64,000 bases of DNA from Antitrichia curtipendula (Eukaryota; Streptophyta; Bryopsida; Hypnales; Leucodontaceae), in assembly GCA_951230915.1 (NCBI GenBank), contig OX579641.1:25150254-25214253 (forward strand), in the 5' to 3' direction. Positions 1 to 12,144 of the stretch are shown here, piece by piece (within the stretch, counting starts at the first letter, position 1; each line of letters opens with the position of its first letter). The notes under the pieces were generated by a model. It made no database searches. It had not been told where the DNA came from and saw nothing but the letters and a program-made list of their open reading frames with translations. Both the position numbers and the translations under genes were made by a program.

Positions 1-1
1 G

Positions 2-1132
2 GCATTGAATTTATTGCCGGAAGGTCATGGCGTGGGATCTCGAGTACCACATCTAGAAGGAGAAGAAATATTTGGGAGCACAAAGAGGAGCCTCGATGTT
101 CCTATTGGTGATGCAGGAGATTCACATAGACCAGACAAAGTAAACTTCTCGCAACCTCGAGTCAAAACCAGGTCTACAAAGGTGGTAGAGGAATCAATGC
201 AAGGCACCTTAAATTGTAGTGAAGTCAATAATTCAAAGTACGTGACAGTAGCATGCGAAAGTGACTGCGACACATCTAAGTGGCACATTGCTAGAATCAG
301 CCACAAGTCAAATGCAAAATGTTGGGCTCAGCAGCAAACATCAAACATCAAGTGTACCTCAAGAATTGCGAAGGGTGGAAAGGGAACCCCTGCTCCTATA
401 TATCGTGGTAGGAAAGAAGAGTATGGAACTAAGCGCCCAGTGGTGGTGGATTTTTGGTTTTGCTGGGATGATATTGAACGCTGTGTGAAAGGTACAAAAC
501 GAAAGTGGATCATTGATAGGCCTGAGGTACCTGAAGTTTGGCCAATATTGGCAGGGACAAATTTGAGTCGCGAAGAAACTTTACTATTACAGCATGCCGG
601 TTTTTGTCTTCAAGAACGGCCTACCTTGTCGCCTAAGGACCTTTTTGCCATGTCAAAATTTTTTGAGCCGGTCTTTTTCACCCAACCATGTCCACCAAAT
701 CCAGATGCACATCCAACCGTGAGGAACAACCGAACGATTAAAAGACTTGCAAATCCTCCAACTGTTGAGCATCGAAATAAGTGGGAGAGTGCTCGAAATA
801 TTAAAGGGGAAATTCTAGGAGTGACCCTTATTCCTCTTCCTGCACTTGGTGCAATTGTGGTACTGCAGACCGGAGTGGAGCCCAAGCAAAATGTGTATCG
901 AGTTACTGTGGGTACATTCCCTTCATGCACATGTCCTGATTTTGTCAATATGGTGGTATCTGCTATTGGAGGCCGAGCACAATACGTCAATTGTAAGCAC
1001 TTATACTATTTGTATAGGTACTTTTGCAAAATGGACATTCATGATGACAAGTTCATTCATGCACCAAGTTATAGCTTTAATGAGTTGAAGCTACTTCTAG
1101 TTCGAGCTGGGATCATTTTGATTGCAAAATAG
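2..1132 (+). CDS. SWIM zinc-finger MULE-like transposase, C-terminal part (5' end outside window)
   Basis: The frame is open from the window edge to a TAG at 1130-1132 (about 376 residues). Near the C-terminus is a SWIM-type zinc motif, CTC in SCTCPDF followed by CKH in VNCKHLYYLY, a DNA-binding module common in Mutator-like (MULE) transposases. The same protein is encoded on the minus strand at 48730-52346, where the transposase core lies upstream. The two align through RVPHLEGEE(I/V)FGS, NFS(Q/H)PRV(K/Q)TRST and the SWIM segment. This copy has no internal stop in the part seen, unlike the other. No intron is needed. It probably belongs to a DNA transposon whose 3' terminal sequence lies near 1604-1674. 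Assignment to MULE rather than another DDE family is inferred from the second copy. Confidence 0.75.
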   Translation, partial: ALNLLPEGHGVGSRVPHLEGEEIFGSTKRSLDVPIGDAGDSHRPDKVNFSQPRVKTRSTKVVEESMQGTLNCSEVNNSKYVTVACESDCDTSKWHIARISHKSNAKCWAQQQTSNIKCTSRIAKGGKGTPAPIYRGRKEEYGTKRPVVVDFWFCWDDIERCVKGTKRKWIIDRPEVPEVWPILAGTNLSREETLLLQHAGFCLQERPTLSPKDLFAMSKFFEPVFFTQPCPPNPDAHPTVRNNRTIKRLANPPTVEHRNKWESARNIKGEILGVTLIPLPALGAIVVLQTGVEPKQNVYRVTVGTFPSCTCPDFVNMVVSAIGGRAQYVNCKHLYYLYRYFCKMDIHDDKFIHAPSYSFNELKLLLVRAGIILIAK

Positions 1133-2999
1133 GAGTAATTTCTTGGAGGGTAGTATTTTCATGTTTGAACCCTGAACATGTGCTACAGGTGAAATTATGA
1201 TGTCATAGTCCTCATTTATAAAAACTGACTGTTTTGGAAGTACATCCAATATTTTCTACCATTTTTTGGGTCTACTTTTCATCTTCTCTGAGTCACACAT
1301 TTCTATTCCACCCAATTTTCGGTGGAATAATTTCTAGTGAAATTACATGAATCTTTGATATTTATAGAGACAAGATGCTCTTTCAGAAGGTCTTTACTGC
1401 AAATCACCGTAATCTGAAATGCATACCCAAGAGTTTTATTTGCCTCCAAATAACCACCCTTCACCTTCACCCACGGTTATAGGAGCCGTGGTTATAGGTA
1501 CCAATGTGAATTGTAAATCGTGAATTTTTGTTAAATTTTTGGACAGATTCTTTACTCCTAAAAAATCTGAGCCTAAATTTTCCAAGAAAAGGCTATTTCA
1601 AGCTCACTGCTCGCAAGTTATATGCTCACAGCTCACAAGCTCACCGCTCCACGCTCGGACCCTAGCGTCGTTGGTGTGTAACATACTAAATTTGTGTTTT
1701 CAAAAATAAAATTGCCTTATCTATAAAAAATTTATTTTATACTCATGGATTTATATTTATAATTCAATAAAGTCATTGTTGTTGAAATATTTTAATTTGA
1801 TTGTGGACATATGTAGGAATCATTTGATTTATATCTTCCCCTCAATGAGTACTTCTTGGAAAGTTTTACAATTCTTCATGCAAAGATTTCTATATTGGGG
1901 AGGTAGGGGCGATGTCAAAGTTTGTAAAATAGGTATTTCTTTATCATGCTAAGATTGTTATACTTGGCCCTCATAAGGTAAATAATTTTATAGATTTCAA
2001 CAAGACAATACAATTATGGATTTATGTTGGCAAAATCTAGTTAATCAACATAGAGATATGTATTTCACAAAGTTTAGTCATATGGCACCTCACATTGCAC
2101 CCTTTGTATGTCATATAATTGTTACTGTAGGGAGTCATTTTTTAATATGGAAGATGTGCGTATGCATATTCCGTACATATGTTTGAAATCGAATTAAAAT
2201 ATTGCAACGACAATATTTTTTGATACAATTTTATGTAAGTCCATGGGATTTGAATTTAATCCGGAGGATCGAAAGCCATTTTTTCCTCAAGAAGCATGAA
2301 GAATGCCATTCTTTAGCCATGAATTGTAAACTTTAGAAATTGTTCTTTCTGGCATTTTTGGCTGTAGATTGTTGTAGTAGACTAGTATAATAATGTGTAG
2401 AAGAAATTTCAAAACCCTTTACCACGTAGATTGGAAGATATTTGAATTTGAAGTGAAGAAATCAATTGTTTGGGGATCTTCATTAACTACATTTGTTTGA
2501 ATCTTCTTAATTTAGTATTTTGCCACCACCAATTTTTGTTTTTAAATTTTTTATAATGAAGTCGTGGATTGAGAATTTAGGAACTAAAATTCAACTTAAA
2601 AACATTTGGTTTTCACTTTTCGAAAGTAATTGTTACATACAAGTAGGGTCAAGATGGAAGGCAAAACTAAAATTTGAAGAGTTCTAAGATGGAAATGGAA
2701 AACAATAATCTCAAGATTGTTCTAGCAAGATTCATGAACTATGTCTATGTATTTTTTTTTTCCAGGCAATGAAAGCATTTTCTTGAAAAAAAAAAATTTC
2801 TTTGACCTTGAATGCTAATAACCTTCAAATCTTCAATCCGTAAGGTCAAAAATTACAAAAATTTTACCACATGATGTGAAATAAGTGTAGTAGAAGATCC
2901 TACGTTTGGATTCTAAAAAGATATATTTTTCCTACTTCCTTAAGTGAATGCAATAGAAATGGCAGTTTCAAGCAAATTTTGATGGAAAAAAGTTGTTGA
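1133..2999. other. AT-rich non-coding region with a dispersed repeat
   Basis: No convincing reading frame is present. The first 540 bp are probably the 3' flank of the SWIM transposon. From about 2370 to 2905 the sequence resembles stretches at 6300-6960 and 7400-7620, sharing strings such as ATGTGTAGAAGAAATT and GATTGTTCTAGCAAGA. The part 2825-2905 matches 6545-6640 in inverted orientation. This suggests old copies of an AT-rich element. Confidence 0.5.
1604..1674 (+). repeat. Putative terminal inverted repeat of the SWIM transposon (3' end)
   Basis: The segment ends in CCTAGCGTCGTTGG and is preceded by GCTCAC-type repeats. The same string, in the same orientation relative to the gene, lies downstream of the second SWIM gene at 47870-47925. 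It therefore looks like the element's 3' end. I could not find the matching 5' end, so the target duplication and exact border are unverified. Confidence 0.5.
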
Positions 3000-3004
3000 G
3001 ACTT

Positions 3005-3190
3005 TAAGGTTAAACAAGGGGCCACTGCGGTCGCCCTGGACACGAGGTCGCCTGGACATGCGGTCGCCCTGGACATGAGGTCGCCCCTGGACACGCGGTC
3101 GCCCTGGAGCCGCAGTCTCCTAGTACCCACAGTCGCCCTTCCCCTGCCTTCGGACTCGCAGTCGCCTCCGTACGCGCTCCAGAGCGACAT
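3005..3190 (+). repeat. GC-rich minisatellite upstream of Q1
   Basis: Degenerate units of about 17 bp built around GGTCGCCCTGGACA are repeated 6-8 times directly upstream of a TATA box. Comparable but different arrays precede Q2 (10845-11175) and Q3 (19014-19290), so an array at this position is a shared feature of the Q genes. Confidence 0.6.
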
Positions 3191-3194
3191 CGGG

Positions 3195-3202
3195 TATATA
3201 AG
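3195..3202 (+). promoter_or_regulatory. TATA box of Q1
   Basis: TATATAAG lies between the GC-rich array and the Q1 start codon, about 160 bp upstream of the ATG. Q2 and Q3 have an AT-rich TATA-like box at the same place relative to their arrays. Confidence 0.5.
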
Positions 3203-3362
3203 AGGTCGCCCATCACCCGCGTTCTCCACTCCTGGCTTTGCGCATTGTCTCTCATCCGCCTTGAAGTGGCTGAGTGCTTGCTCATGAGCTAGGGGTCGGA
3301 GTTTTGGAGGGCGTATTTTGATCATTTTGGCATCAGGGGAAGGAATAGTCCTGTGTATTGCG

Positions 3363-4806
3363 ATGGAAGAGGAGGCCCAACCTTCGCCACCTGCTGTACC
3401 GAGATCAAAAACTGGGAAAGAGTTCAAGGCGCTTCGAGGCAAGGATCGAAAAAAGAAAGGAAAAATCCACAAGAAGCGCAAGGCCATCTTGATCCATCCA
3501 AAGATTAAGGCTTTCAAGGGTTGGAGAGATGAACCCACGCCTTGGACTTATAAGACGGTTCAGAAATATGTGGACTGGTGCCACATCGACAAGTTATTTC
3601 CGTTGTATCGTCACAAGTTCCACTTGAAGTCGAACAAGGTAAATCTTGCATATTGCAAGAACAAAGCCTTCCAAGAAAGATGCTGCGTGGTGTGGAAGGA
3701 ACTCTATAAAGGCCTACAAACGTATCGAAACGACAATTTTTCTTTCTTTCTTGCAGGAATGGTGTATGTTGAAGTTGTATTGAAGAAGGAGGTGGATTGG
3801 TCAAGCATTAAGGATCTTCCGATCGGGACCCATCCATGAGAATCAAGTATTCCTTGGGCAGATGTAGCGCCGGATGTGAAGGAATCGGTGACATCGGCAA
3901 AGCCTGGGAAGTTTTCATTTCTGATGAAAATGTAGTGTGGTCGGCGACTTCTAGCAAAGATGAACACACCCATGAATACGATGGATATTCTTTCCACAGT
4001 GACGATGATGACCTTCTCATGGAAGTCATGAACAAGGCTTTGGGCTTGGAAATGGATAGCAAGGGAAAAATGAAGGTTGACGAGCCCATCACAGAATCCC
4101 ATGTTGATGTGCAAGGCATGGAAGATGTAGGGCCTATGGAAGTGGAACATGTTGTTCTAGAGCAGAACCGCAACGTTGATGGAAGCGATTCGGAAGACGA
4201 CATAGAGTTGTTGAGTGTCAAGGCGGCAAGTGTAAGATCTGCTTTGCGTGAGAAGATGAACGAATTTCGTCAATTAAATGAGAATGAACTCTAAGTACAA
4301 GTGGGTCCCGTTGTCGTAGATGATTTGAAGAAGCAGTTGGAGGGAGTAACGAAAAGCATAAAAGAAAACAACAAGTACTTGAAGGATTTGAAAAAAAATT
4401 GCGATTTTTATTTCAGGCAGCGTGAAAGTGGAAGGGTGCACTACATGGACGAGTATGTGGTATGGCAATCAAAGCGCGATCTCCTGGAACGTGAACGTTG
4501 GATTTACGAGAATGAAAGGCAAGACCTGGATGTAGCAATAAAGAAAAAAAAAAAAAATATTGCATTGCCCTTGTTGAACATGAGCCAAGTACCAGTGCTG
4601 AAGAAGTGGCAAGGCTTCGTTCATTGGTGAAGCTACACTCCATGAATGCAATGGCGGTACAAGAATCGCTACGCCATTTGGAATCTGAATTTCGTTTTTA
4701 CAAAGAATGGCGGAAGTTTCATATCAATACTATAGGAAAAACAGAGGCAGAGGTGGACGCAATGGGGCCGGGTCCCATTGAAAGCAACTTTGTTTTTAGC
4801 ACTTAG
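3363..4806 (+). pseudogene. Q1: Q-family protein (novel N-terminal domain plus coiled coil), broken
   Basis: Function unknown. The start at 3363 is chosen because the paralogue Q2 starts at the equivalent residue and both continue into a basic KKKGKIHKKR / RKRKGTIHKKR segment, a possible nuclear localisation signal. Residues about 45-155 form the shared domain, with W-T-x3-V-x-KYVDWCHI, FPLYRHKF, a Cys-rich stretch and a closing EVDWSSI. After it comes an acidic linker and a charged, probably coiled-coil C-terminal half (4300-4800). The gene is broken by a TGA at 3837 with a frame change soon after, a TAA at 4292 (CAA-to-TAA would explain it), and a frameshift at the A-run near 4544-4557. The final frame ends at TAG 4804. 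No intron is evident. No family with a known role was recognised. Confidence 0.6.
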
Positions 4807-6299
4807 TGGTACAGTGGTACTCATAGGAGCAGAGTGGGAATTTTACATTTTGCCCACCCTTGTTTGGGATGTTAGACTATCAGTTACCTTGAATAAATAA
4901 ATAAATATAATATTTTCTCATTCAAAAGTGTTTATATTTCTTTTTTATGGCGTGTGTATGAAAACTTCTTAATTGGCATGTTGCCCCATATGGGGGTGAA
5001 GACATTTTATGAGAAGTGTAGAGCTCTAAATTTCAAAGGATCTATGAAACTTGAGTTGTAATGTTTGTGTTAAAAAAGGATTTTGATAACAAAATGAAGA
5101 TAACTTTTATAGATATGAATTGTAATCCTTGAAGGACTATAGAGTTTAATTTGGTATTTCTGATAATTCTTTCATGCTCCATTGATACAATAATTTGAAA
5201 TTTTGGCATGAATATTATAGGAATGATGGCACCGCCCACCCCATAATGTAGCTGTGAAAGCTTGTTTCATGTCTCCAAAAATATTGTAGACACTAGAGCA
5301 GATTTTCAAAGATTTGCTGTGAAATTGGAGAGCGAATAAAAAAATTACCAAAAAAAACTAATTATTATTTTTAGATTGTTTACATTCATGGCTTGGTAGT
5401 TGGTACGGATTACCGAAAACTTGAACTGCGGAATTCCAAATGACACCGATGAAAGTTAAAATAAGGAGTTTTATTTTGTGGACCTTGAAGGAAGGAAAAG
5501 CTTATGAATTGGTCTAACTTGTCTTTTGCTCTTTTATTTGAAAGTTTCCAAATTAAAAAATAAAGAATGATAACCCATAAAAGAACGTTTAGTCTCTTGA
5601 TGGATAAAAAGGATTCTGTGCAAAACTCCAAATACATGTGCCTTTAATTTTGTAAATATATCTTGGAACTTTCTTGAAGAATATCTAAACATATCATCTT
5701 CTTAGGAATATATATTTTTAATTTGAATAAGTCCTAAAGAAGTAAGACTTATGCCAAAGAGTTTAAAAACCAATGAGACTAGACACTAATAGAGTAATAG
5801 ATATAATTGACCTAAATTTTCTTTCTTGTTTCAAATAGATTTTCTCATACATTATATTCTTTGCTACATGAAAAGTTTTGATTAATTCTATTTTGATATT
5901 AAATGATGTGAAAGATATGGAGGATCTTGGTTTTTGGACAATCATTTTTTGGCTTGCTACCTTAGGAATTAGTGAGTTTTAATTCTATCTTGCTAATATA
6001 AGTATTAAAAAAAATTTCAAGCTCGTATGGACTTCAATTTAAAAATAATTTTGAGCATTAAAAAAAAATTGCACAAATTAATTTCATTTTCCTACACGTT
6101 GCTCTAAATTCAGTTCTTTATTATTTGGATTCAAACCTTATAACTTAGTATTGCTAGAAAACTTAAGTTAACCGCTGAAGTCCGAAGGCCTTATTTTCAA
6201 AAAGCCCACTCAAAAGTATCACTTCTATTGCAAGGTGGCGAAGGTGTTGACAACTTTAATTTTTTGTTCCGGCATATCTAAGTAATCATACCGTCGGAT

Positions 6300-6960
6300 C
6301 TTTTATTAGACTAGTATATAAATGTGTAGAAGAAATTGAAAAATATTTTACCATGTTCATTGTAAGATATTTACATTTAAAGTGAAGTAAGCGATTTTTT
6401 TTATACCTTGCTTGAATATATTTTTTGGCTTTGAATCATCTTAACCCCTAAAGTCCCAAAGCTATTTTCTGGCCCTAAACCACTGAAAACTGTCATTTCT
6501 GCTGCGTTCATCCAAGAAACCAAAAAAAAATTAAAAAAAAAATTAAACCGTAGGATCTTGTACTTCATTTGTCTAAGATCATGTGATAAAAATTTCATCA
6601 AATTTGACCGTACGGATTGGAAGACATCAGCATTTTGTAGTTGGAAAGTAGTGTTTTTGAATGCTTTTTTTCCAATTTCAGCTGACTTTGGTCGCCATTT
6701 GGAACAAAAATTTACTCTATGGACTCCAAGTTTAAAATTTTTGTATTGAAGAATTGTATTGAGAACTTATGAAAAAAATTTCAAAAAATAAACACTCGAT
6801 TTTCATTCTTTAAAAAATTGTTAAGTAGATGTAGGTCCAAGATTGAATAAAAAACTAAATCATTAATAGCTCCAAGGTTGTATTGAAACACAACAATTCC
6901 AATGGTGAGATTGTTCTAGCAAGAAAGAACAACCTTATCTAATGTGTTTTTTTTCAAAAT
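6300..6960 (+). repeat. Diverged dispersed AT-rich repeat, copy 2
   Basis: Shares ordered strings with 2370-2780 (AATGTGTAGAAGAAATT, GATTGTTCTAGCAAGA) and with 7400-7620. It contains a segment (6545-6640) that is the reverse complement of 2825-2905. Borders are approximate. Confidence 0.4.
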
Positions 6961-7399
6961 TCTAAAAATTGCATTCAAAAATGAATCCTAAAAGTTATTT
7001 TTCCAAGAAAATGCTTAGATTGCCCAAAAAACAGGATTGTCCATAACTATTTCAATACTTGTCCAAATAGAATGAATAAAAGCTTCATACGTATATAGAA
7101 ATTTAATATTTAAGGAAAAAAAAAATTAAATTTTTTTTGACTTCCTGTGATTTTTTTGGTGCTGCCCGACGAGTTAGGTTTGGGGCTTTTTGTGGTATAA
7201 TTTTTGCTCCCGGGCACCAATTGAAATAAAAATTATATTCCCACGAAGATAATCAATTTTTCTTTCTTCAAGAAAAGTTTCAAAAAATCAGAACAAAAAT
7301 TCAGCCTGTACGTTCCTGCCCGAAATCCCATTTGTCCCCCAAGGGGACAATGGGACTTTAGGGAGTAACTTAGAATTTGGGCAATACTGATTTTGAATC

Positions 7400-7620
7400 T
7401 ACTATTTTTTTATGTTGAAGAATTGAATTCAGAGTTTAGTAAATTAGAAAAAAAAACACACTTCATTTTCACTTGTTAAGAAGCTGTTAAGAAGAAGTAA
7501 GTTCAAAATTGAAGGAAGAACTAATGTGTTAAAAGCTCTAAGATGGAATTGAAATATAATAATTTCATTGGTGAGATTGTTCTAGCAAGAGATCTGTGGT
7601 TCAATTTTTTTATATGTATT
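7400..7620 (+). repeat. Diverged dispersed AT-rich repeat, copy 3 (partial)
   Basis: Matches the end of copy 2 from the GAAGAATTGAATTCAGAG region to GAGATTGTTCTAGCAAGA. Borders are approximate. Confidence 0.4.
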
Positions 7621-8134
7621 GTGAACCCGTTTTCCTACTTATTCATTGAATTGCAGAAGTTACAAGACGTACGTTTTTTTTTCTATAAATGTTGGACGAC
7701 ATTACTTCACCATCAATACAAGGTAGAGAAGTGTACAATTTCAATTTTAGGCACATTGAACTGGCAATTGGCCAGATTGATGAATCACAAATTTTTGAAC
7801 AATGTACTTGAATAAGTGAAGCAGAAAATAGTTTGGGTTGCATCGGTTTAGAATTAAATATTGATGAAGATTTCCAAATTTTGTATGGATGGCCTCATTT
7901 TTAAACAAGAAAGGCAAGGTAGTATATATTGAAAACCAAAGCAATATAAAATTGCAGTACATAAGTATAAATTATAAAACGAAGCCACAGAAGTGGAATC
8001 GAAGAAGAAAAACAAAACTACTAAACACTGCTCGCCATTGCTAGTGTAGATATAGTATGACCATATGCTAGGGGCCTTACAACACGTATACTATTACGCA
8101 AAAAGATTTTCACGTAAACAAAGAACAAAAATGT

Positions 8135-10610
8135 TTAGATGATAACATCTGTGTCGTTTTGAGAACCACTTCCTTCGCCACGTTCGTAGGTGGATGACTC
8201 CCCAACACCAAGCTTACGCTTGGCACAAGTTCGTGAAGCTGGTCCGTCCGCCTTCAAAATGGATTCTACGACTTTGGAATTCTTTAGAGCTTCGAGGGTC
8301 TTTGTGGTCTTTGGAGAGTGTTCTTCCAACAGATAGTCGAGGGCTTGAGTTTGGTAATAAGGCCCGTATACAGAGTCTAAGTAAGACATACTGTCCAATT
8401 CATCCATGGAGGCCGTTGCATCTTGATTGGCCACCCTCAGTCCTTGAAAATTCCAACGGTGTCGTTGTGGATGAGGACCCCAATTGAAGGTTCCGGAGGT
8501 CTTATTGAAATATCCACCAAGGCACTGGTAGAAGAATGCCCTCCTCCCTTCGCCTTGTGGCCCTTTTCCCATCAACTTGACTCCAACTCTAGCAATTTCT
8601 TCCGGATCTGTTTCCCAATTCAATTGGGAACTAGCAACTCCCTTTTCCAAATCATGGTTTCCTTGTTTCCAGCTCTAGAGCAAGTCTCGTCCCCACATTC
8701 TGGTGTCTTCTATGGTATCACTACTGTGTTCCCAAGAAGGAGGCATGTAAGTCGTTAAGTTGAACATGGTGTACAAACGATCATGGAATGGTGCTGAACA
8801 CAAAACGCAACGACGTTTAATCAAATAGTGCGTGATGAGACACTAAGGATGGTACACATGTGTACATGATCCAAGTGCCCAGCCACCTTCGGGACCAAAT
8901 TGCTCTAGACATATGGGACATTTGGTGTGGTCCAAAACAAAGGATGCAAGATGTGGCCACAGTAGCTTTTTTTCCTCCACTTCAATATGGCTGGACATTT
9001 GTTTTTTGTGGTCCCAACCATTTTCTGTCCAATCAATGTCGATCTTTTCCGCTAAGTCGATGTTAGTGGGGAACATGTCCTCCATCAATGCCCATGATGT
9101 GAGACCGCACTCTCGTTTAGGCTCTTGTGCAACGAAGTTTCTTGAAATTTTCTCCAATTCCTTTGCAACTTGTTGTGCTCTGTCCACTGAGAGGATGCAC
9201 GCGACCTTCCAATGATAGTATGTGGACCCCAACTGTGACAACCGATCTCGAAGCATTCTATTTTCTTTTTCGAGGTCCAATCTCGACTGCGACTGTACGG
9301 AATGAGGAATCACAAGAAACAAGAGTGAATCTTGGGTCTCCTGGAGATCATTTGTGGTAGTATCTTCCAGAATTGCCGTAGGAAGCGCATTTGGAGTCAT
9401 TGAAAAATGCTTGGCACGCTTGGCAACAGGAGAATGGTGAAGCAAATCATTGGTGAGGTCGCCTACAACCTTGTCCAAATGATGTGAATCCGGCTCAAGA
9501 AAGGCGTCATCCATGTCCAACAAAGTAAAAGTGTCTTGTACTTTGTCTCTGAGGCGTTGCAGTTCTATAGATTGTTGAGAGAGGAGACGATTTTTGTGTG
9601 CACACTGAGATTGCAACTTCCTGACATTGCTTTGCAGCGAAGCAATGTTAATGTCTTTGGTCTTTAGGAGGTTGAGAGCCTTAGCTAGAGTCATAGCGTT
9701 GTCAGTTCGAGTCACTCTAGATTGAGGGATGGAAGCACGAACAACTGCTCCCATGGGCATGTCATCGCTTGGACCAAATTCGAAGACGTTGTTGGCATCT
9801 TGTGCTGGCAACGGTGGATGCGGACCTGCTGCTGAAGTTGATCCTGGCCCAATTCGCGTGGTTGAACGTCGCATCTTCGGGATTTTTTTCACTCTTTGAC
9901 CTTCTGACACTGAACGATCCTTGTCATTTTCAATCTGAACTTTGGCGGGGCCCACAGTGTCTTCTTTGTCTTGTCCTATCTTTGGCTTCCGCGTACCGTC
10001 AGAATCAGGATCTTTTTTGGAATCATCACTGTGAACTTCAGTAGCTATTCTGTTTCTAGGAGCACTTCGAATAGGCCCAAGTCCCCCGTCTGGAAAAGCC
10101 ATAACACCTCTTGGTATTGATCTGCTTGTTGGACGTGCCACGTATGTAGTTTCCTTGACTGTGCTCCAATCGACCTCCTTTTGTAGGGCTACCTCAGCAT
10201 ATGCTCTTCTAGCGATGAAGAGAGGTACTTCATTCCTGTCTACGTTGGGAGTTTTATAAATAGCCTGCCACAATTCTATACACCTTTGAGTGAAGTCTGC
10301 ATTTTCACAATGCTTCAGATTTGCCTTGTTAGTGTGACGGTTGTGATAATGGCGCCACGCCGGAAACATCTTGCTGATGTGACACCATTCGATGTAGTCT
10401 TCACAGGTCTGCATTGTCCATGGCTCTGGCTCCTCGTTCCACCCTTTAAAAGCAATGTGATTTTCACTATTTAATACATGTAACCGCTTCTTATGAATGG
10501 TGCCCTTGCGCTTCCGAGTCCTGTCTTTGGCAACCTTGCTGAGGCAACCAGGAGTGCGTGTTGTCTGAGGGAGAGGAAGTGACCCCTCACTGTTGCCTCC
10601 GGTAGCCATG
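8135..10610 (-). pseudogene. Q2: Q-family protein with C-terminal RING-H2 finger, broken by two TAG codons
   Basis: One frame runs from ATG at 10610 (MATGGNSEGS...) to a stop at 8135, about 825 codons, with in-frame TAG at 8843-8845 and 8675-8677. Residues about 45-150 are the Q domain (EPWTMQTCEDYIEWCHI, FPAWRHYHN, EVDWSTV). A basic/acidic linker follows, then coiled coil around ALNLLKTKDINIASL and SIELQRLRDKVQ. The RING-H2 has the spacing C-x2-C-x14-C-x-H-x2-H-x2-C-x10-C-x2-C, and the first TAG sits between the second His and the next Cys. A RING would imply ubiquitin E3 ligase activity, but only if the TAG were absent or read through. The upstream extension to 10810 is rejected because Q1 alignment starts at 10610. 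It is divergent from P1. Confidence 0.7.
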
Positions 10611-10769
10611 GAATCTCTGTACGTCGAGAACTTGCGATAACACAAGCTGGGATGAATGAAAAGTAAGAAGTAAACATTCAACACAGGGATCACGCATGCA
10701 GCCAATAAAGGATACAAGACAGAGAGCCAAAGTGAAGAATGAAGGTGAAGAAGATTGTACGGGCGCATG

Positions 10770-10779
10770 GATATATAGG
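10770..10779 (-). promoter_or_regulatory. TATA box of Q2
   Basis: On the minus strand CCTATATAT lies between the GC-rich array and the Q2 start, 160-170 bp upstream of the ATG. The placement matches the TATATAAG of Q1. Confidence 0.45.
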
Positions 10780-10844
10780 TGGGCGAGTACGGGTACGCTT
10801 CTTTGAGCATGCGTTCTGGGTGACTTCGGGTCTAGCTTGGGAGA

Positions 10845-11175
10845 CCGCGGGTCCAGGAGGGGGCGACTTCGGGTCCAACATGGGGAACTTCGGGTCCAGG
10901 AGGGGCGACTTCAGGTCGAAGAGGGCGACTTCGGGTCCAAAAAGAGGCGACCGCGGGTCCGAGCGTTCACCCGAGGTCGCCTCAGCCGCGGTCTCCCTTA
11001 CCCGCATTCTTCCATATCCGTGTTCTCCTACCCGAGGTCGCCTCCATTTGTGTTCTCCTACCCGCGGTCGCCTACACCCGCGTTCTCCTATCCGCGCTCG
11101 CCCTTACACGAAGTCGCCCTACCTGAGGTCGCCCTTACCCCTACCTGAGGTCGCCCTTACCTCTACCGAAGTCCC
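10845..11175. repeat. Mirror-oriented GC-rich minisatellite between divergent Q2 and P1
   Basis: The left half (10850-10970) holds about six units like GGGCGACTTCGGGTCCA. The right half (10965-11165) holds the opposite orientation, units like ACCCGAGGTCGCCT and ACCCGCGGTCGCCT. The two halves point towards the two divergent genes. The frames across it, including 10739-11269, are artefacts of the repeat. Confidence 0.6.
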
Positions 11176-12144
11176 CCGTCCACGTCACACCCGCATGCGC
11201 CCTAAAATGTGCCACGCGGACGCCACATGGCATCCACGTGGCTTAGGTAAAAGGGGGGTAATTTTTTAAAAAGTCAAAGGTAAATTTGACTTTATGTGAC
11301 GTCGCGGAGGGTTTAGTGGATGTCGCGTGACGTCTGTTTGTCGCAATGTCGCCAGGTCGCGCAGAACAATCTTGGAAAAGAGCTGCTTCGCAATCTGCTG
11401 GAGCCGAATTGAGCCGTAAACGAAAGAAAAGTCTGACTAGTTTAGCTATTGGAGTAGGAAGCTCAGGATCAGCTTTGATAAGTCTTTCGGCCGGAGCTGG
11501 GGCATCCACAGTGGACACCCCAGATTTTGAGAGATTTGCAACGATTTGGTCTAAGTTTTAGGCCGAGCATCAAGACTGCTTTCTGTTTAATCAGAATCCG
11601 ATCCCCGTAAACATCGACAAATGTCTTATTGCGAGTGACCAGTTCGTTATTCGGGCACTGCAAAAAGACATCACGGAGGCAGTGAAGAACGAGCTAGTCC
11701 AGCTTATTGACATCAAGCAGCGACAAATTGTTTGTCTGACGTCGGTCAACAAGAAGAATCAGTTGCTCATGAAGAAACCACAAAAATGGGAAGACATCAA
11801 GGACAACAATTTCATGATTATCAATGGGCAGCACAGTATTACAGCTTCAAAAGAGCTTCAAGTATCCAGTTGTGGAGAGAAGCGGAAAAACAAACTCAAG
11901 CATTGGAATGCCCTGATTGTTTGGTCCCTGGATCACACTAAACTCCGGAACATATCAAAATTTTACAACTGCACAAATCATCTTAACCATGCCTAACCAA
12001 CTTGGGGCAACCAGATCATTGCTTGCTGCAACATCTGGGTAACATACAAATGCCCAACAGAGAAGATAGGAGAGAATGCAAGACGTTCGAACAAAGCTGT
12101 CTACAGTCTTGAAAACTATAAGGTATGCAGTAGGATTTCCTTGT

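Larger units (their letters stand above)
4807..8134. other. AT-rich non-coding stretch with degenerate dispersed repeats
   Basis: Only short, compositionally biased frames occur. Copies of the repeat described at 2370-2905 are recognisable at about 6300-6960 and 7400-7620. Poly-A and poly-T runs are frequent. I see no gene, RNA gene or intact mobile element. Confidence 0.5.

Noticed and set aside
3010..3287. Short reading frames on both strands upstream of Q1
   Set aside because: They follow the GGTCGCC minisatellite and have no counterpart in Q2 or Q3.
10739..11269. Reading frame of 176 codons
   Set aside because: It lies over the GC-rich minisatellite, and the peptide is simple repeats of Arg, Ser and Pro.
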